A DNA stretch of 37,594 bases, taken from contig JAGAHX010000077.1 in NCBI GenBank assembly GCA_017626845.1, positions 1-37,594 of the forward strand, given 5' to 3'. Of the stretch, positions 1 through 7,560 are shown one piece after another. Numbering within the stretch: the stretch's first letter is position 1; each line of letters starts with the position of its first letter. The notes beneath the pieces are model-generated. The model made no database searches. It was not told the DNA's origin and saw nothing but the letters and a program-made list of their open reading frames with translations. The stretch comes from Bacillota bacterium (GTDB taxonomy: Bacteria > Bacillota > Clostridia > Peptostreptococcales > Anaerovoracaceae). The translations under genes were made by a program, and so were the position numbers.

Positions 1-21
1 CATGAATTCACATCGTAGTTG

Positions 22-168
22 TCATCCTTCTTTCTGCTCATCCTTTTTCTTCCTCCAATACTCTTCCTCCAGGTCGTCGCATTCGCTGGCCACAATGAGT
101 GCCGAATAGACGATCACAAGAGACAGCGCTGCCACAAGCAGCCCCAGAACAATCATTACTTCTCTCAT
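22..168 (-). CDS. small single-span membrane protein, 48 aa
   Basis: Unrecognised small protein. The first residue is placed at the ATG at 168 because AAGGAGG lies 4-5 bases upstream (173-179); a longer reading from 204 would run back into the terminator before it. Residues 4-27 are a hydrophobic helix (MIVLGLLVAALSLVIVYSAL), followed by a highly charged tail rich in Glu, Lys and Trp, so a bitopic protein with a cytoplasmic C-terminal tail is likely. It sits just after the terminator of the neighbouring 100-aa membrane protein, so it depends on readthrough or on a promoter inside that terminator region. The function is unknown; the good ribosome site is the main reason to accept it. Confidence 0.55.
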   Translation of the reverse strand: MREVMIVLGLLVAALSLVIVYSALIVASECDDLEEEYWRKKKDEQKEG

Positions 169-187
169 CACTCCTCCTTCAGGGCAC

Positions 188-239
188 AAAAAAAGAGCGT
201 CCATTCCGATCCCGGTTAAGGGAAAGAAATGAACGCTCT
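188..239 (-). terminator. intrinsic terminator after the 100-aa membrane protein
   Basis: AGAGCGT (194-200) pairs with ACGCTCT (233-239), and the stem continues after one mismatch with CATT/AATG. On the minus strand the stem is followed by seven T residues (188-194). It lies 28 bases beyond the stop of the 267-569 gene. Confidence 0.8.
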
Positions 240-266
240 CTGGTTTATACAGTATTCAGTTGTACG

Positions 267-569
267 TCAGCCGCGAATCGTCGCAGCGATTCCTTTTGTG
301 ATTTGAAACACCAATGCGAAGCCGCCGATTACTCCTCCGAGAATGATATTCAATGCAACAACACCGACTGTCCCCGCCAGATCAAATCTATGCGGCACAA
401 GCCACAGGAACATTCGATGAATGCCAAACGGAACGCCGACACAGATCCACAGCAAAAGAATATTGATCGTGCCGTCTGCCATATATATCGGTTTGAAGAG
501 TATGGCCAGTATCGCAGCCACCGCTGCTGGTAATGCGACGCTTCGCAGAAAGATACCTGTTCTGCGCAT
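267..569 (-). CDS. small polytopic membrane protein, 100 aa
   Basis: Unrecognised by name; the length and layout recall short Firmicutes integral membrane proteins of the DUF6050 type, but that is only a guess. It has about three hydrophobic segments (roughly residues 8-28, 34-56 and 66-88) with short basic loops (HRMFLWLVPHRF). The ATG at 569 is supported by a strong AAGGAGG 4-5 bases upstream (575-585), and the gene ends at a clear intrinsic terminator. Its start codon lies inside the open frame left by the broken helicase gene upstream, in a different frame. The good signals at both ends argue that this gene is real and that the overlapping helicase tail is not. Confidence 0.7.
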   Translation of the reverse strand: MRRTGIFLRSVALPAAVAAILAILFKPIYMADGTINILLLWICVGVPFGIHRMFLWLVPHRFDLAGTVGVVALNIILGGVIGGFALVFQITKGIAATIRG

Positions 570-2370
570 ATTGCCTCCTTCTCAATGCTTTGTCAGCTAT
601 TTTTAGGGTCAATAAAAATAGGACATCGCCCGGAAAGCCTGTATTTATCAGCTTTTCTCGAGTTAGTCCTATTATGGCACACTCATCGATGACCACCACA
701 TATTCCTTATCCGCCAGTTTCCGCAGGCCGCGTCCGAGCTGCTGCACAAAGATGATGGCGGATTGCGTCGGCCGCAGCATTACGACCTGGTTGACCGAAG
801 GAATATCCACGCCCTCGTTAAAAATATCTACCGTAATGATGTAATCCAGGTAATTGTCCGGTTCATCCGTCTCCAGCATCTGGATCGCATATTCACGATC
901 CGCCTCGCTGTGGTCCCCGGTGAGGGCCTTCGTGTGCAATCCTTTCGCGTTCAGCTGACACTCCAGCTCCAGCGCTTCGTCTTTACGGCTGCAGAAGATC
1001 AGCCCCTTGATCCTGCCGTGGTCACAGCCGTAGAAACGGGTCACATCGTAAATGTGCTTGACCCGTTCCTCAGAGACCAGGTAACGGAAATCGGTCTCGT
1101 CCTCCACCAGCTGACCGTCCACCGTAAAGTCCGAAACCCCATGATAATGGAAGGGCGAGAGCATGTTCTGCTCCAACGCATCCTGCAGGCGAATTTCGTA
1201 GGCGATATTATAGTTGAATGTCTTGAAGATGTCGATGCCGTCAGTTCTTTCCGGCGTAGCGGACATGCCCAGCAGAAACTTCGGTGTAAAGTAATGGATA
1301 AGCCGCTGATAGGACTCCGCTCCGGACCGGTGAACTTCGTCAATGCAGATGTAATCGAAGGTGTCCGGATCGAACTTCGTGTAATGGTCCGGTCGGGACA
1401 TGGTCTGCACGGTCGTAAAGATAAAGTCGGATTCGGTGTCATGTTCGGATCCTCCGTAGAATCCCATGGTCCGGGTATTGCCGAAAACCGTACGGAAGGT
1501 CTTCATGGCCGCACGGGCAATGTTTTCACGATGGATGACGAAAAGCACGCGTTTTGCATCGAAAGCGCTGGCATCGAAAGCAGAAAGATAGGTTTTCCCG
1601 GTGCCTGTAGCGGATATCAGAAGAGCGCGGTCCTGCCCTTCCGCGCGCAGAACCTGCAGCGCCTCGAGCGCTTCCTTCTGCATGGTGTTGGGACTGGGAC
1701 GGAACCCGAGCGGATATTCAACTGCAAGCTCCTCCTCGGACTCGCTGCGGGCGCGAATCTGCGCGATCCGTTGGGCGCGATAGATCCGCGTATACTGCAG
1801 CAGCCAATCTTCATCGACTACGGTCGCCGATGCAAACTGCCGGTCGAATTCGCTGCGGATATCCGAAACGATGGATCCCTCCGTAAAGGATGTGACCCTC
1901 AGGTTCCACTCGTTGTTGGCACACAGGGCATTCTGCGTAAGATTGCTGCTGCCGACGATCAGCGTGTGACCCTCTCCATGCCGGAAGATATACCCTTTGG
2001 CGTGGAAGTTGTTTTCAGTCTGGATTTTCAGCTCAATATTAGGAAAACGGAGCAACCGGCGAAGTGCGCGGGGCTCCGTAAAATTCTGATAGGAAGATGC
2101 CAGGATGCGGCCCTTGATCTGCTTATGCTCCAGCTCTTTCAGCGCGTCAATAATGACCTCGACACCACTGTTCGTAACAAAGGCAACAGAAAAAGCGAAC
2201 TCATCGCAGGTGCGGAGTTCCGAAAGAATCGTCGTGAGGACCTTCGTTTTTTGCTGGGCGTCATTCAGCAGTAGCTTGGGCTTATAATCCTGCCTTGCTA
2301 CTGTACTGCTGTCGATATAACCCGCCCGCAGGGCTTTTTCCAGATCTTTTGTTAGGATTTGATCTTGCAC
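388..2370 (-). pseudogene. PLD-domain DEAD/DEAH helicase, 3'-truncated
   Basis: Superfamily 2 helicase of the type with an N-terminal phospholipase-D-like nuclease domain and usually a C-terminal DUF3427 domain, often linked to defence or DNA processing. Visible parts: HAK...GSSNLT of the PLD domain (about 123-144), Walker A ATGTGKT (254-260), DEVH box (344-347), motif III SAT (370-372) and motif VI QQLGRGLRK (543-551). The GTG start at 2370 has AGGAG upstream. After KEYVVVID (residue 562, about position 685) the family consensus stops: the expected FIGNY-type continuation and the whole DUF3427 region are missing. The frame then runs by chance over the start of the next gene. Family members are commonly over 900 aa; only about 560 aa here are homologous. 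The ATPase core is complete, so a truncated but active protein cannot be excluded. Confidence 0.75.
617..673. repeat. 8-bp inverted repeat at the helicase break point
   Basis: AATAGGAC (617-624) and GTCCTATT (666-673) form an inverted repeat spaced by 41 bases. It lies exactly between the last recognisable helicase codon (about 685) and the ribosome site of the next gene. It may be the promoter-proximal hairpin of the 100-aa gene or the trace of the event that removed the helicase 3' end; the sequence alone cannot decide. Confidence 0.4.
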
Positions 2371-2423
2371 AGAGCGCTCCTATATCTTAAATCTATATAC
2401 ATTTTAACATGGATTCTTCCTCC

Positions 2424-2987
2424 CTACCGCCACGGGCAATCCGCCAGATGGTCGTTCACGATGCCGATGGACTGCAGGAAGGAATAGGTGATGACGGGGC
2501 CGACAAAGCCGATGCCGCGCTTCTTCATGTCGGCGGCCATGCGGCGCGAGATATCCGACTCTACCGGCATTTCCGCCGTGGTCTTCCAGCGGCCGTCAAT
2601 GCGTTTGCCGCTCGAAAAGCTCCATAGATAGGCATCGAAAGAGCCGAATTCCGCCTGTAGCTTCTGCACGATCTGCGCGTTTTTGCGCACACTGAAGATC
2701 TTCGCGCGGTTGCGGATGAGCCCGGGATCGGCCATCAAAGCCTCCAGCTCCGAATCGGTCATGTCGGCGCAGGCGTCGATGTCAAAGCCGTGAAATGCCG
2801 CCCGGTAGGCCTCCCGCTTGTGCATGATGGTCTTCCACGAAAGCCCCACGCTGGCACCCTCCAGGCAGAGCATTTCGAACTGGAAGCGGTCATCATGGTT
2901 CTCTTTGCACCATTCGTTATCGTGATACTCCTCTAAGATCGGGTCACCCTCGTACCAGGCGCGGCAGGCGCACGTTCCTTTTTCCAT
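2424..2987 (-). CDS. tag: DNA-3-methyladenine glycosylase I
   Basis: Removes 3-methyladenine from alkylated DNA as the first step of base-excision repair. The 187-aa length is normal for the family. Recognisable parts are the N-terminal Cys residues and HDNEW (about residues 22-26), the central CLEGASVGLSWKTIMHKREAYR block (the family's LEGxQAGLSW region with variant residues), and the C-terminal NDHLADC. The Cys/His at the two ends correspond to the zinc snap of the enzyme. The start is supported by GAGGAG overlapping the stop of the upstream lipoprotein gene, 6 bases away, so it is probably co-transcribed with the two lipoproteins although no functional link is evident. Confidence 0.93.
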   Translation of the reverse strand: MEKGTCACRAWYEGDPILEEYHDNEWCKENHDDRFQFEMLCLEGASVGLSWKTIMHKREAYRAAFHGFDIDACADMTDSELEALMADPGLIRNRAKIFSVRKNAQIVQKLQAEFGSFDAYLWSFSSGKRIDGRWKTTAEMPVESDISRRMAADMKKRGIGFVGPVITYSFLQSIGIVNDHLADCPWR

Positions 2988-2993
2988 AAAAGT

Positions 2994-3986
2994 CTACTCC
3001 TCGAACAGCCCGTCCAGATAGCCCAGCAGGTCGTCCAGCAGGGGCTGCAGCAGCGTGATATCCGAGGGCTCGCTCACCATAATGTTCTCCCGGTGGCCGT
3101 TCTCGTATTCCAGATAGATCTCCAGGTCGCCCGCGTCGGGCCAGGGATCGAAGTTCTCCCTGCCTTGCCCGTATAGAACGGAATAGTGGCTGAAGGCCCG
3201 CCAGTCGTGGCTGGCAAAGATCTCCGAGATCCGGTCGAAATAGTCCTCCGGGAAGGCGCGATACAGATCCAATTCGGTCGTCTCGGTCCCGTAATTGTAG
3301 ATGTCCTTGTTCAGCACGAGGGTCTGCCCGTCGATCGCCATCTCCTCCGGCACGTTGATGTCGCCGTAGGAATAGTGCCTGCCGTCCTTCTTCCAGTCGA
3401 AACGCAGGCGGGTGATCTGCCCCGTTTCCCCCGGCGGCACGAAGCGGTCGTCGCCCTTGGAGGCAAACCAATCCGCGAAAGCCAGGTAGATGCCCTGCGC
3501 CCAGGGCGCTTCGGGCTCGTTGTTGATGGTAAAGGTGAGGTTTTCGCCGGAGGCGTAGTTGATGTCCACGCCGCAGGCCTGGAACTCCGGCGGGAGCCCC
3601 GCCGTTACGTCGTAGATGCCGTTTTGCGATGCGAGCTGGTTCTCGTCGATGACCCTCTGCAGCGCCGTCAGCAACTCTTCGTCTGCGGTCATCTGCACGC
3701 CGGAGCCGCTTTCGCTTACGATAAGCGCGCCGCTTTCGTCCGGCTTTACCTCGAAGATGTATTCGCGGTCACCGTCCCCTTTGCCCCATTCGCCCTGGAG
3801 ATAGAAGTGGGCGTAGAAATCCGCGATCTCCTTGGATCCGATCTCCTTGGGAGCGTTGGCGTCGATGTGGGTGGTATTGCCGCCGTCGATGGGTTCTTCT
3901 TCCGGCTCCGTATCTGCGCTTTCCGTACAGGCGACCAGCGCGATCGCGATCGCCGGGATGAGCAAAAGAAAGATCCAATGTTTCAT
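2994..3986 (-). CDS. lipoprotein of unknown function, 330 aa
   Basis: Predicted exported lipoprotein: basic start, hydrophobic core and lipobox LVAC with the lipidated Cys at residue 20, followed by an acidic linker (TEPEEEPIDGG). The rest is a soluble domain rich in aromatic and acidic residues (for example DFYAHFYLQGEWGKGDGDREYIF), with no family I recognise. AGGAGG lies 6-7 bases before the ATG and overlaps the end of the preceding lipoprotein gene, 11 bases away. Order is lipoprotein, this gene, then tag. The two lipoproteins are not obviously paralogous. A role at the cell surface is inferred only from the lipobox. Confidence 0.8.
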   Translation of the reverse strand: MKHWIFLLLIPAIAIALVACTESADTEPEEEPIDGGNTTHIDANAPKEIGSKEIADFYAHFYLQGEWGKGDGDREYIFEVKPDESGALIVSESGSGVQMTADEELLTALQRVIDENQLASQNGIYDVTAGLPPEFQACGVDINYASGENLTFTINNEPEAPWAQGIYLAFADWFASKGDDRFVPPGETGQITRLRFDWKKDGRHYSYGDINVPEEMAIDGQTLVLNKDIYNYGTETTELDLYRAFPEDYFDRISEIFASHDWRAFSHYSVLYGQGRENFDPWPDAGDLEIYLEYENGHRENIMVSEPSDITLLQPLLDDLLGYLDGLFEE

Positions 3987-3997
3987 AGCGCGTCCTC

Positions 3998-4591
3998 CTA
4001 TTCTTCAGGGATCGTAACGTCGCCGAGCTTCCAACCCTGGATGCCGTCGATGCGCAGATGACGCAGGCTCTCGTCGTTTAAAGCCGCGGCGTCGATCTCG
4101 CCGTCCAGCGCCACCTGGTAGACGAAGGGGCCGAAAGTCATGTCGAAGATCATGTCGGAAAGGTTGTAGCCGATGCAGGTCCAGCCGTTATCCAGCAGCA
4201 CGCCGGCTTCCCGGCCCACCAGCTTTTCACGGTCTTCCGGCTTCAGCAGGCGGTCGCTCAGGTTTTCGTAAGTGCGGATCGGCTGGGATTTGGCCAGGCC
4301 GTTCAACTGATCCTTAAAGTCCGGGGCGGTGCGGTCCAGCACCCACATGGCATCGCCGATGTCCGGAGGGATCCAGACGGTCACCCGGTAGTAGGTGTCG
4401 TCCAGCGAGAACGCATACAGGAAGGTCTCGCCGTACAGCGCGGACTGCTCGAAATTCGCGCCTTCCAGTTCGATGGCGTCGCCGATCGTCTCGAGCTTTT
4501 CGATGGCAGCCGTGCCGGTGGCCGGTCCCTTGTTCCCGGAACAGCCTGCCAGCAGGCATAGTATTAGCAATAGCAGTATCGCTCGTTTCAT
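3998..4591 (-). CDS. small lipoprotein of unknown function, 197 aa
   Basis: First gene of a three-gene run (this gene, a 330-aa lipoprotein, tag). The signal peptide ends in the lipobox LLAGC (Cys 17). The mature part (about 180 aa) is acidic and shows no catalytic motif I know. A GGAGG site precedes the ATG. The segment IEKLETIGDAIELEGANFEQSALYG looks amphipathic, and the C-terminal half (GPFVYQVALDGEIDAAALNDESL) reads like mixed alpha/beta. Function is unknown; it is placed on the outer face of the membrane by its lipobox. Confidence 0.8.
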   Translation of the reverse strand: MKRAILLLLILCLLAGCSGNKGPATGTAAIEKLETIGDAIELEGANFEQSALYGETFLYAFSLDDTYYRVTVWIPPDIGDAMWVLDRTAPDFKDQLNGLAKSQPIRTYENLSDRLLKPEDREKLVGREAGVLLDNGWTCIGYNLSDMIFDMTFGPFVYQVALDGEIDAAALNDESLRHLRIDGIQGWKLGDVTIPEE

Positions 4592-4611
4592 ATGCGCGTT
4601 CCTCCAGTTTT

Positions 4612-4617
4612 ATTATA
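4612..4617 (-). promoter_or_regulatory. -10 element of the lipoprotein/tag operon
   Basis: A TATAAT hexamer on the minus strand lies 21 bases before the start of the first lipoprotein gene. No convincing -35 stands 17 bases upstream, so the promoter is weak or needs an activator. Confidence 0.5.
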
Positions 4618-4711
4618 CGATACTTGACGGGTCGTGGGGATACAGATTTGATGCGTTTTGCCGCCTTCCCTTTCGACTGCGCCGTGGTACATTGGTGGAA
4701 TTTTAGAGAAT

Positions 4712-4752
4712 AAAAAACCGGCAGCTGGTTCGAACCGACCGCCGGTTTTTAA
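4712..4752. terminator. bidirectional intrinsic terminator
   Basis: The AAAAACCGGC...GCCGGTTTTT stem has A and T runs on both sides, so it can stop transcription in both directions. It lies 26 bases past the stop of the cystatin-like gene, which is the gene it serves. Confidence 0.88.
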
Positions 4753-4777
4753 TTCTGCCTTGTCCCCTGTGTTCTTG

Positions 4778-5497
4778 TTAGAAGCCCAGCTCTACGTCGT
4801 CCACGGACAGCACGTCCACGTGGCCGTCCAGGGCGCTGTACAGGGTCATGACCACATAGTGCGGCTGCGCATCGGGAGCAACTGCCGTAGCCTGGCAGAG
4901 CACCTTGTAATTGACGCCGGAAACGACCTGGGATGCCAGCAGCGCGATCGCTTTGTAGTCTACGCCCAGCAGCTGTTCGCGGGCCTTGTCGATCACTGCC
5001 TGTACGTCTTCGGAGATGGCAGGATCTTCTGCAGCGTTCCAGCCGCCCAGCAGATCTTCGTTGTTTGCATTCTGCAGATCGCTAATATCCTTAATTTCGA
5101 GATTTCCGTCCAGATCTTCATAGATGTAGACCAGGGAGTAGCCCGGCTTCGCGTCGGGATAGATCACCGTGGATTTGCACAGGAAGCAGTGGTTGAGCCC
5201 AGCCACGATCTGGTGACCCAGGTAGGCGATGGGTTCGTAAGCGACTCCGGTGAGCCCTTCCAGTGCTCTTTCAAACAGATCCTTCAGATCGTCCGTCATG
5301 GCGGTATCCTCTTCTGCGGTCCAGCCGCCTGCGATGGCGACTTCTTCGGCTTCTTCGACCGGTTCTACGACTGCTTCTTCCGCCTGAGCACCGCTGCCTG
5401 CGGTCAGGTCATCTGCGGCCTTGGCGCAGCCCGTGGCGCCCATCAGCATCATGAAAGCGAGCATACCTGCTAAAAATCTCTTGATTACGTTTCTCAT
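4778..5497 (-). CDS. lipoprotein with two tandem cystatin-like domains
   Basis: Exported 239-aa lipoprotein; lipobox GATGC puts the lipid on Cys 24, followed by an acidic Glu/Val-rich spacer to about residue 56. Two repeats follow (about 57-141 and 151-239). Each starts with GGW, has an amphipathic helix, and then carries QIVAG (96-100) or QVVSG (190-194). This layout matches cystatins and stefins (family I25 protease inhibitors): N-terminal Gly, one helix and the central QxVxG loop. Even the following Asn-His/Tyr and the ending ELGF resemble stefins. The second inhibitory hairpin (Pro-Trp) of animal cystatins is not obvious. The start at 5497 has GGAGG upstream. Inhibition of cysteine peptidases at the cell surface is an inference from fold and motif; the two copies are divergent, so the duplication is not recent. 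Confidence 0.72.
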   Translation of the reverse strand: MRNVIKRFLAGMLAFMMLMGATGCAKAADDLTAGSGAQAEEAVVEPVEEAEEVAIAGGWTAEEDTAMTDDLKDLFERALEGLTGVAYEPIAYLGHQIVAGLNHCFLCKSTVIYPDAKPGYSLVYIYEDLDGNLEIKDISDLQNANNEDLLGGWNAAEDPAISEDVQAVIDKAREQLLGVDYKAIALLASQVVSGVNYKVLCQATAVAPDAQPHYVVMTLYSALDGHVDVLSVDDVELGF

Positions 5498-5546
5498 TTT
5501 CTTTTCCTCCGTTATCTTTTTGCTTTCCATTTTTGTGTTCTCACTC

Positions 5547-6248
5547 TTAAAGACCGAAGGATCTCTTAGTTGGTTGCGTGGACGCAAAAATATTTTTTGA
5601 AATTATTTCAAGGCTGTCCGGTGTGACCCGGCAGGGCAGATGCAGCACAATTACCCCAGCCGCCCGGGCCTCCTCCAGCGCGATGCCGAACGCCGGCTGT
5701 GTGGCATCGTTTGGCTTTACTTCGGTAACGCCTTCCATGGCGATCACGAATGCCACGGCTGCGTGCCAGCCTTCCTTCGCTGCGCGGGTCAACTCGTGCA
5801 GATGCTTAACGCCCCGTTCCGTCGGCGCATCGGGGAAGTAGCCGATGCCGCCGATATTGAGCGTGCATCCCTTTACTTCCAGCAGCCAGCGCTCCCCGCC
5901 CTTCTCCATCATAAAGTCGATGCGGGAACCGCCCCAGGTGAATTCCGCTGCGATGCGGTCGAATCCCTGCGTCTGCAGCCACTCCAGACAGACCTGGTTG
6001 GGCGCCTGGCTGTCGATGTTGACGATCGAACCGTCCTCCCGACGGACAGCCACCAGGTCGTATTTCGTCTTGCGGGCCGGATTATCGGAGGCGCACAGAA
6101 ACACTTCCGCACCGGGAAGCAGCAGCTCCCGGCAGCGTCCGGTATTTTTTACATGCACCGTCTGAATTTCGCCGTCCAGTTCTACGTGGGCGACGAAGCG
6201 GTTCGGGCGGTCGATAAATGAGGCTGGGCGGATGTTGGGATAGATCAT
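5547..6248 (-). CDS. sfsA: DNA/RNA nuclease SfsA
   Basis: SfsA-family protein of normal length (233 aa). It begins in the family style (FIDRPNRFVAHVELDGE), then HVKNTGRCRELL and the nuclease-like core SRIDFMMEKGGERWLLEVKGCTL with the Asp, Glu and Lys of a PD-(D/E)XK-like site. The C-terminal half carries FPDAPTERGVKHLHEL. Family members were first noted as sugar fermentation stimulation factors and later as nucleases. The ATG at 6248 fits the family start, but no clear ribosome site precedes it. The cystatin-like gene starts 49 bases after its stop. Confidence 0.93.
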   Translation of the reverse strand: MIYPNIRPASFIDRPNRFVAHVELDGEIQTVHVKNTGRCRELLLPGAEVFLCASDNPARKTKYDLVAVRREDGSIVNIDSQAPNQVCLEWLQTQGFDRIAAEFTWGGSRIDFMMEKGGERWLLEVKGCTLNIGGIGYFPDAPTERGVKHLHELTRAAKEGWHAAVAFVIAMEGVTEVKPNDATQPAFGIALEEARAAGVIVLHLPCRVTPDSLEIISKNIFASTQPTKRSFGL

Positions 6249-6289
6249 AGATTGTACTATCTTATCTCAAAATAACGCGGCAGGAGAAA

Positions 6290-6329
6290 ATGTATCTAAA
6301 AACGCAAAGAAAGCGATTTTTAGATACAT
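6290..6329. repeat. palindrome A (ATGTATCTAAAA family)
   Basis: ATGTATCTAAAAACGC and GCG-A-TTTTTAGATACAT form a near-perfect hairpin with a 7-base A/G loop. It lies in the 305-base stretch between sfsA and the nitrilase gene that carries no gene. There is no T-run characteristic of a terminator beyond the stem. A related palindrome lies 160 bases away. Confidence 0.75.
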
Positions 6330-6417
6330 CATTTCAGGATCGAAGGCGTTGACAGGTTGCGTAATGGGTTAAAATCCTTCGTGATTCGGGATTTCGGGGC
6401 TTAGGGCCTCTTGTGTC

Positions 6418-6448
6418 TTGACAATATATACCTTTGTTTCCATATAAT
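6418..6448 (+). promoter_or_regulatory. possible plus-strand promoter between the two palindromes
   Basis: TTGACA (6418-6423) and TATAAT (6443-6448) are both perfect hexamers, but the 19-base spacing is long. Transcription would run through palindrome B into the 3' end of the nitrilase gene on the opposite strand; no plus-strand gene follows. A small RNA or an antisense transcript is possible, or the match may be chance. Confidence 0.35.
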
Positions 6449-6488
6449 TAGCAACACGTTATCTTAAAACTTCTTTCTCAAATGAAAG

Positions 6489-6528
6489 ATGTATCTAAAA
6501 AGGAAACAATCTGTCATTTTAGATACAT
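6489..6528. repeat. palindrome B (ATGTATCTAAAA family)
   Basis: ATGTATCTAAAA (6489-6500) and TTTTAGATACAT (6517-6528) are perfect inverted arms separated by 16 bases. The arms match those of palindrome A. Read in reverse complement it resembles A more closely (both continue TTTTTAGATACATC), so the two copies are in inverted orientation. Confidence 0.75.
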
Positions 6529-6553
6529 TCCGCCGATCCGCATTTTCCGCCGA

Positions 6554-7426
6554 TCAATATCCAAATCTCTTCGGATCGTAACCCAGCAGGCGGTCGTAAA
6601 CGTCCGTTCTCCGGTCGGTGACCACGGAGTTGTACAGATTCGCCTGGTGCTGGCGGACTTTTGCGAAATCGCAGTCTGCATACAGGATCTCGTCGCCGGT
6701 CTTGCCGGCGGGGCCTGCGATCGGTGCACCAGCATTATCCACGATGACGCTGCGGCCGGCAAACTCCTCGCCCCGTTCGATCCCTGTCCGTACAGCGACC
6801 GCCACGTAGACGTTGCTGCAGTTCGCGGCAGCCATGGCGTGGAAGACTACGAAGGTGTTCATGTCGAAAGGCGCATGGGGGCGTGCCGGACCGTCGACGC
6901 CCGCAATGATGATATCTGCGCCCTGCATCGCTAATATACGATAAAGCTCTTGATACCAGCAGTCGTTGCAGACCAGCATACCGATGCGGCCGATGGGCGT
7001 ATGGAAGACGGGAAGCCCCAGATCGCCCGGTTCGAACCACAGATATTCATCGTCCCAGATCTGCAGTTTGCGGTACTTGCCGACGACGCCGTCCGGGCCG
7101 AACAGCACGGCCGTGTTATACAGACGGTCGCCGCAGTTCTCGTTGAGGCCTGCGTAAATATAGACTTTCCGCTCCATGGCCAACTTCAAAAATGCCTGAC
7201 TGCTGGGGCCTTCCGGAACCGGCTCCGACAGGGAAAAAGCCTCTTCGCGGTTCACAAACACGTAGCCGCTTACGCAAAGTTCAGGCAAGACGATCAGCTG
7301 CGCGCCGTTGTCTGCAGCTTCGGAAACGTACTGCAGGCTCAGCTGCAGATTCCGTTCCGTTTCTCCAACGTGCGGCTCCATCTGGATGACCGCGACCTTT
7401 ACGGGGATCTCTTTCTTGATCTTCAT
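6554..7426 (-). CDS. nitrilase-family carbon-nitrogen hydrolase
   Basis: Cytoplasmic C-N hydrolase that cleaves an amide or nitrile bond. The catalytic triad is visible: Glu 49 in LPELCVSGY, Lys 120 in KYRKLQIW and Cys 153 in GMLVCNDCWYQE. The 290-aa length is typical. The ATG at 7426 is chosen over a GTG three codons upstream because AAGAGGTG stands at the proper distance. It has its own extended -10 promoter and is separated from the upstream transporter operon by a terminator, so co-regulation with the transporter is not shown. The substrate is unknown; omega-amidase, amidase and N-carbamoyl hydrolase relatives share these motifs. Cys 156 close to the nucleophile is unusual but not diagnostic. 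Confidence 0.88.
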   Translation of the reverse strand: MKIKKEIPVKVAVIQMEPHVGETERNLQLSLQYVSEAADNGAQLIVLPELCVSGYVFVNREEAFSLSEPVPEGPSSQAFLKLAMERKVYIYAGLNENCGDRLYNTAVLFGPDGVVGKYRKLQIWDDEYLWFEPGDLGLPVFHTPIGRIGMLVCNDCWYQELYRILAMQGADIIIAGVDGPARPHAPFDMNTFVVFHAMAAANCSNVYVAVAVRTGIERGEEFAGRSVIVDNAGAPIAGPAGKTGDEILYADCDFAKVRQHQANLYNSVVTDRRTDVYDRLLGYDPKRFGY

Positions 7427-7477
7427 AGGCTTCACCTCTTGTATCTGCGGGATGGATCGGTAGGGTGATTTTTTCTC

Positions 7478-7483
7478 ATTATA
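7478..7483 (-). promoter_or_regulatory. extended -10 promoter of the nitrilase gene
   Basis: Minus strand TGATATAAT, that is TGn followed by a perfect TATAAT, about 50 bases before the chosen ATG. The -35 is poor, as is common for extended -10 promoters. Confidence 0.55.
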
Positions 7484-7516
7484 TCACGCGCAGCGCTGGC
7501 GAAATGCCTTGGACGC

Positions 7517-7541
7517 AAAAACCTCCGGCGCAGGCCGGAGG
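7517..7541 (-). terminator. intrinsic terminator of the AfuABC-like operon
   Basis: CCTCCGGC (7522-7529) pairs with GCCGGAGG (7534-7541) around a 4-base loop; on the minus strand the stem is followed by TTTTT. It stands 20 bases beyond the stop of the permease gene. Confidence 0.88.
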
Positions 7542-7560
7542 CTTTTCGCATCTCTTTATT

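Noticed and set aside
763-2274. Long open plus-strand frame opposite the helicase
   Set aside because: It mirrors the minus-strand gene, has no ribosome site and no protein-family features; the minus frame carries all helicase motifs.
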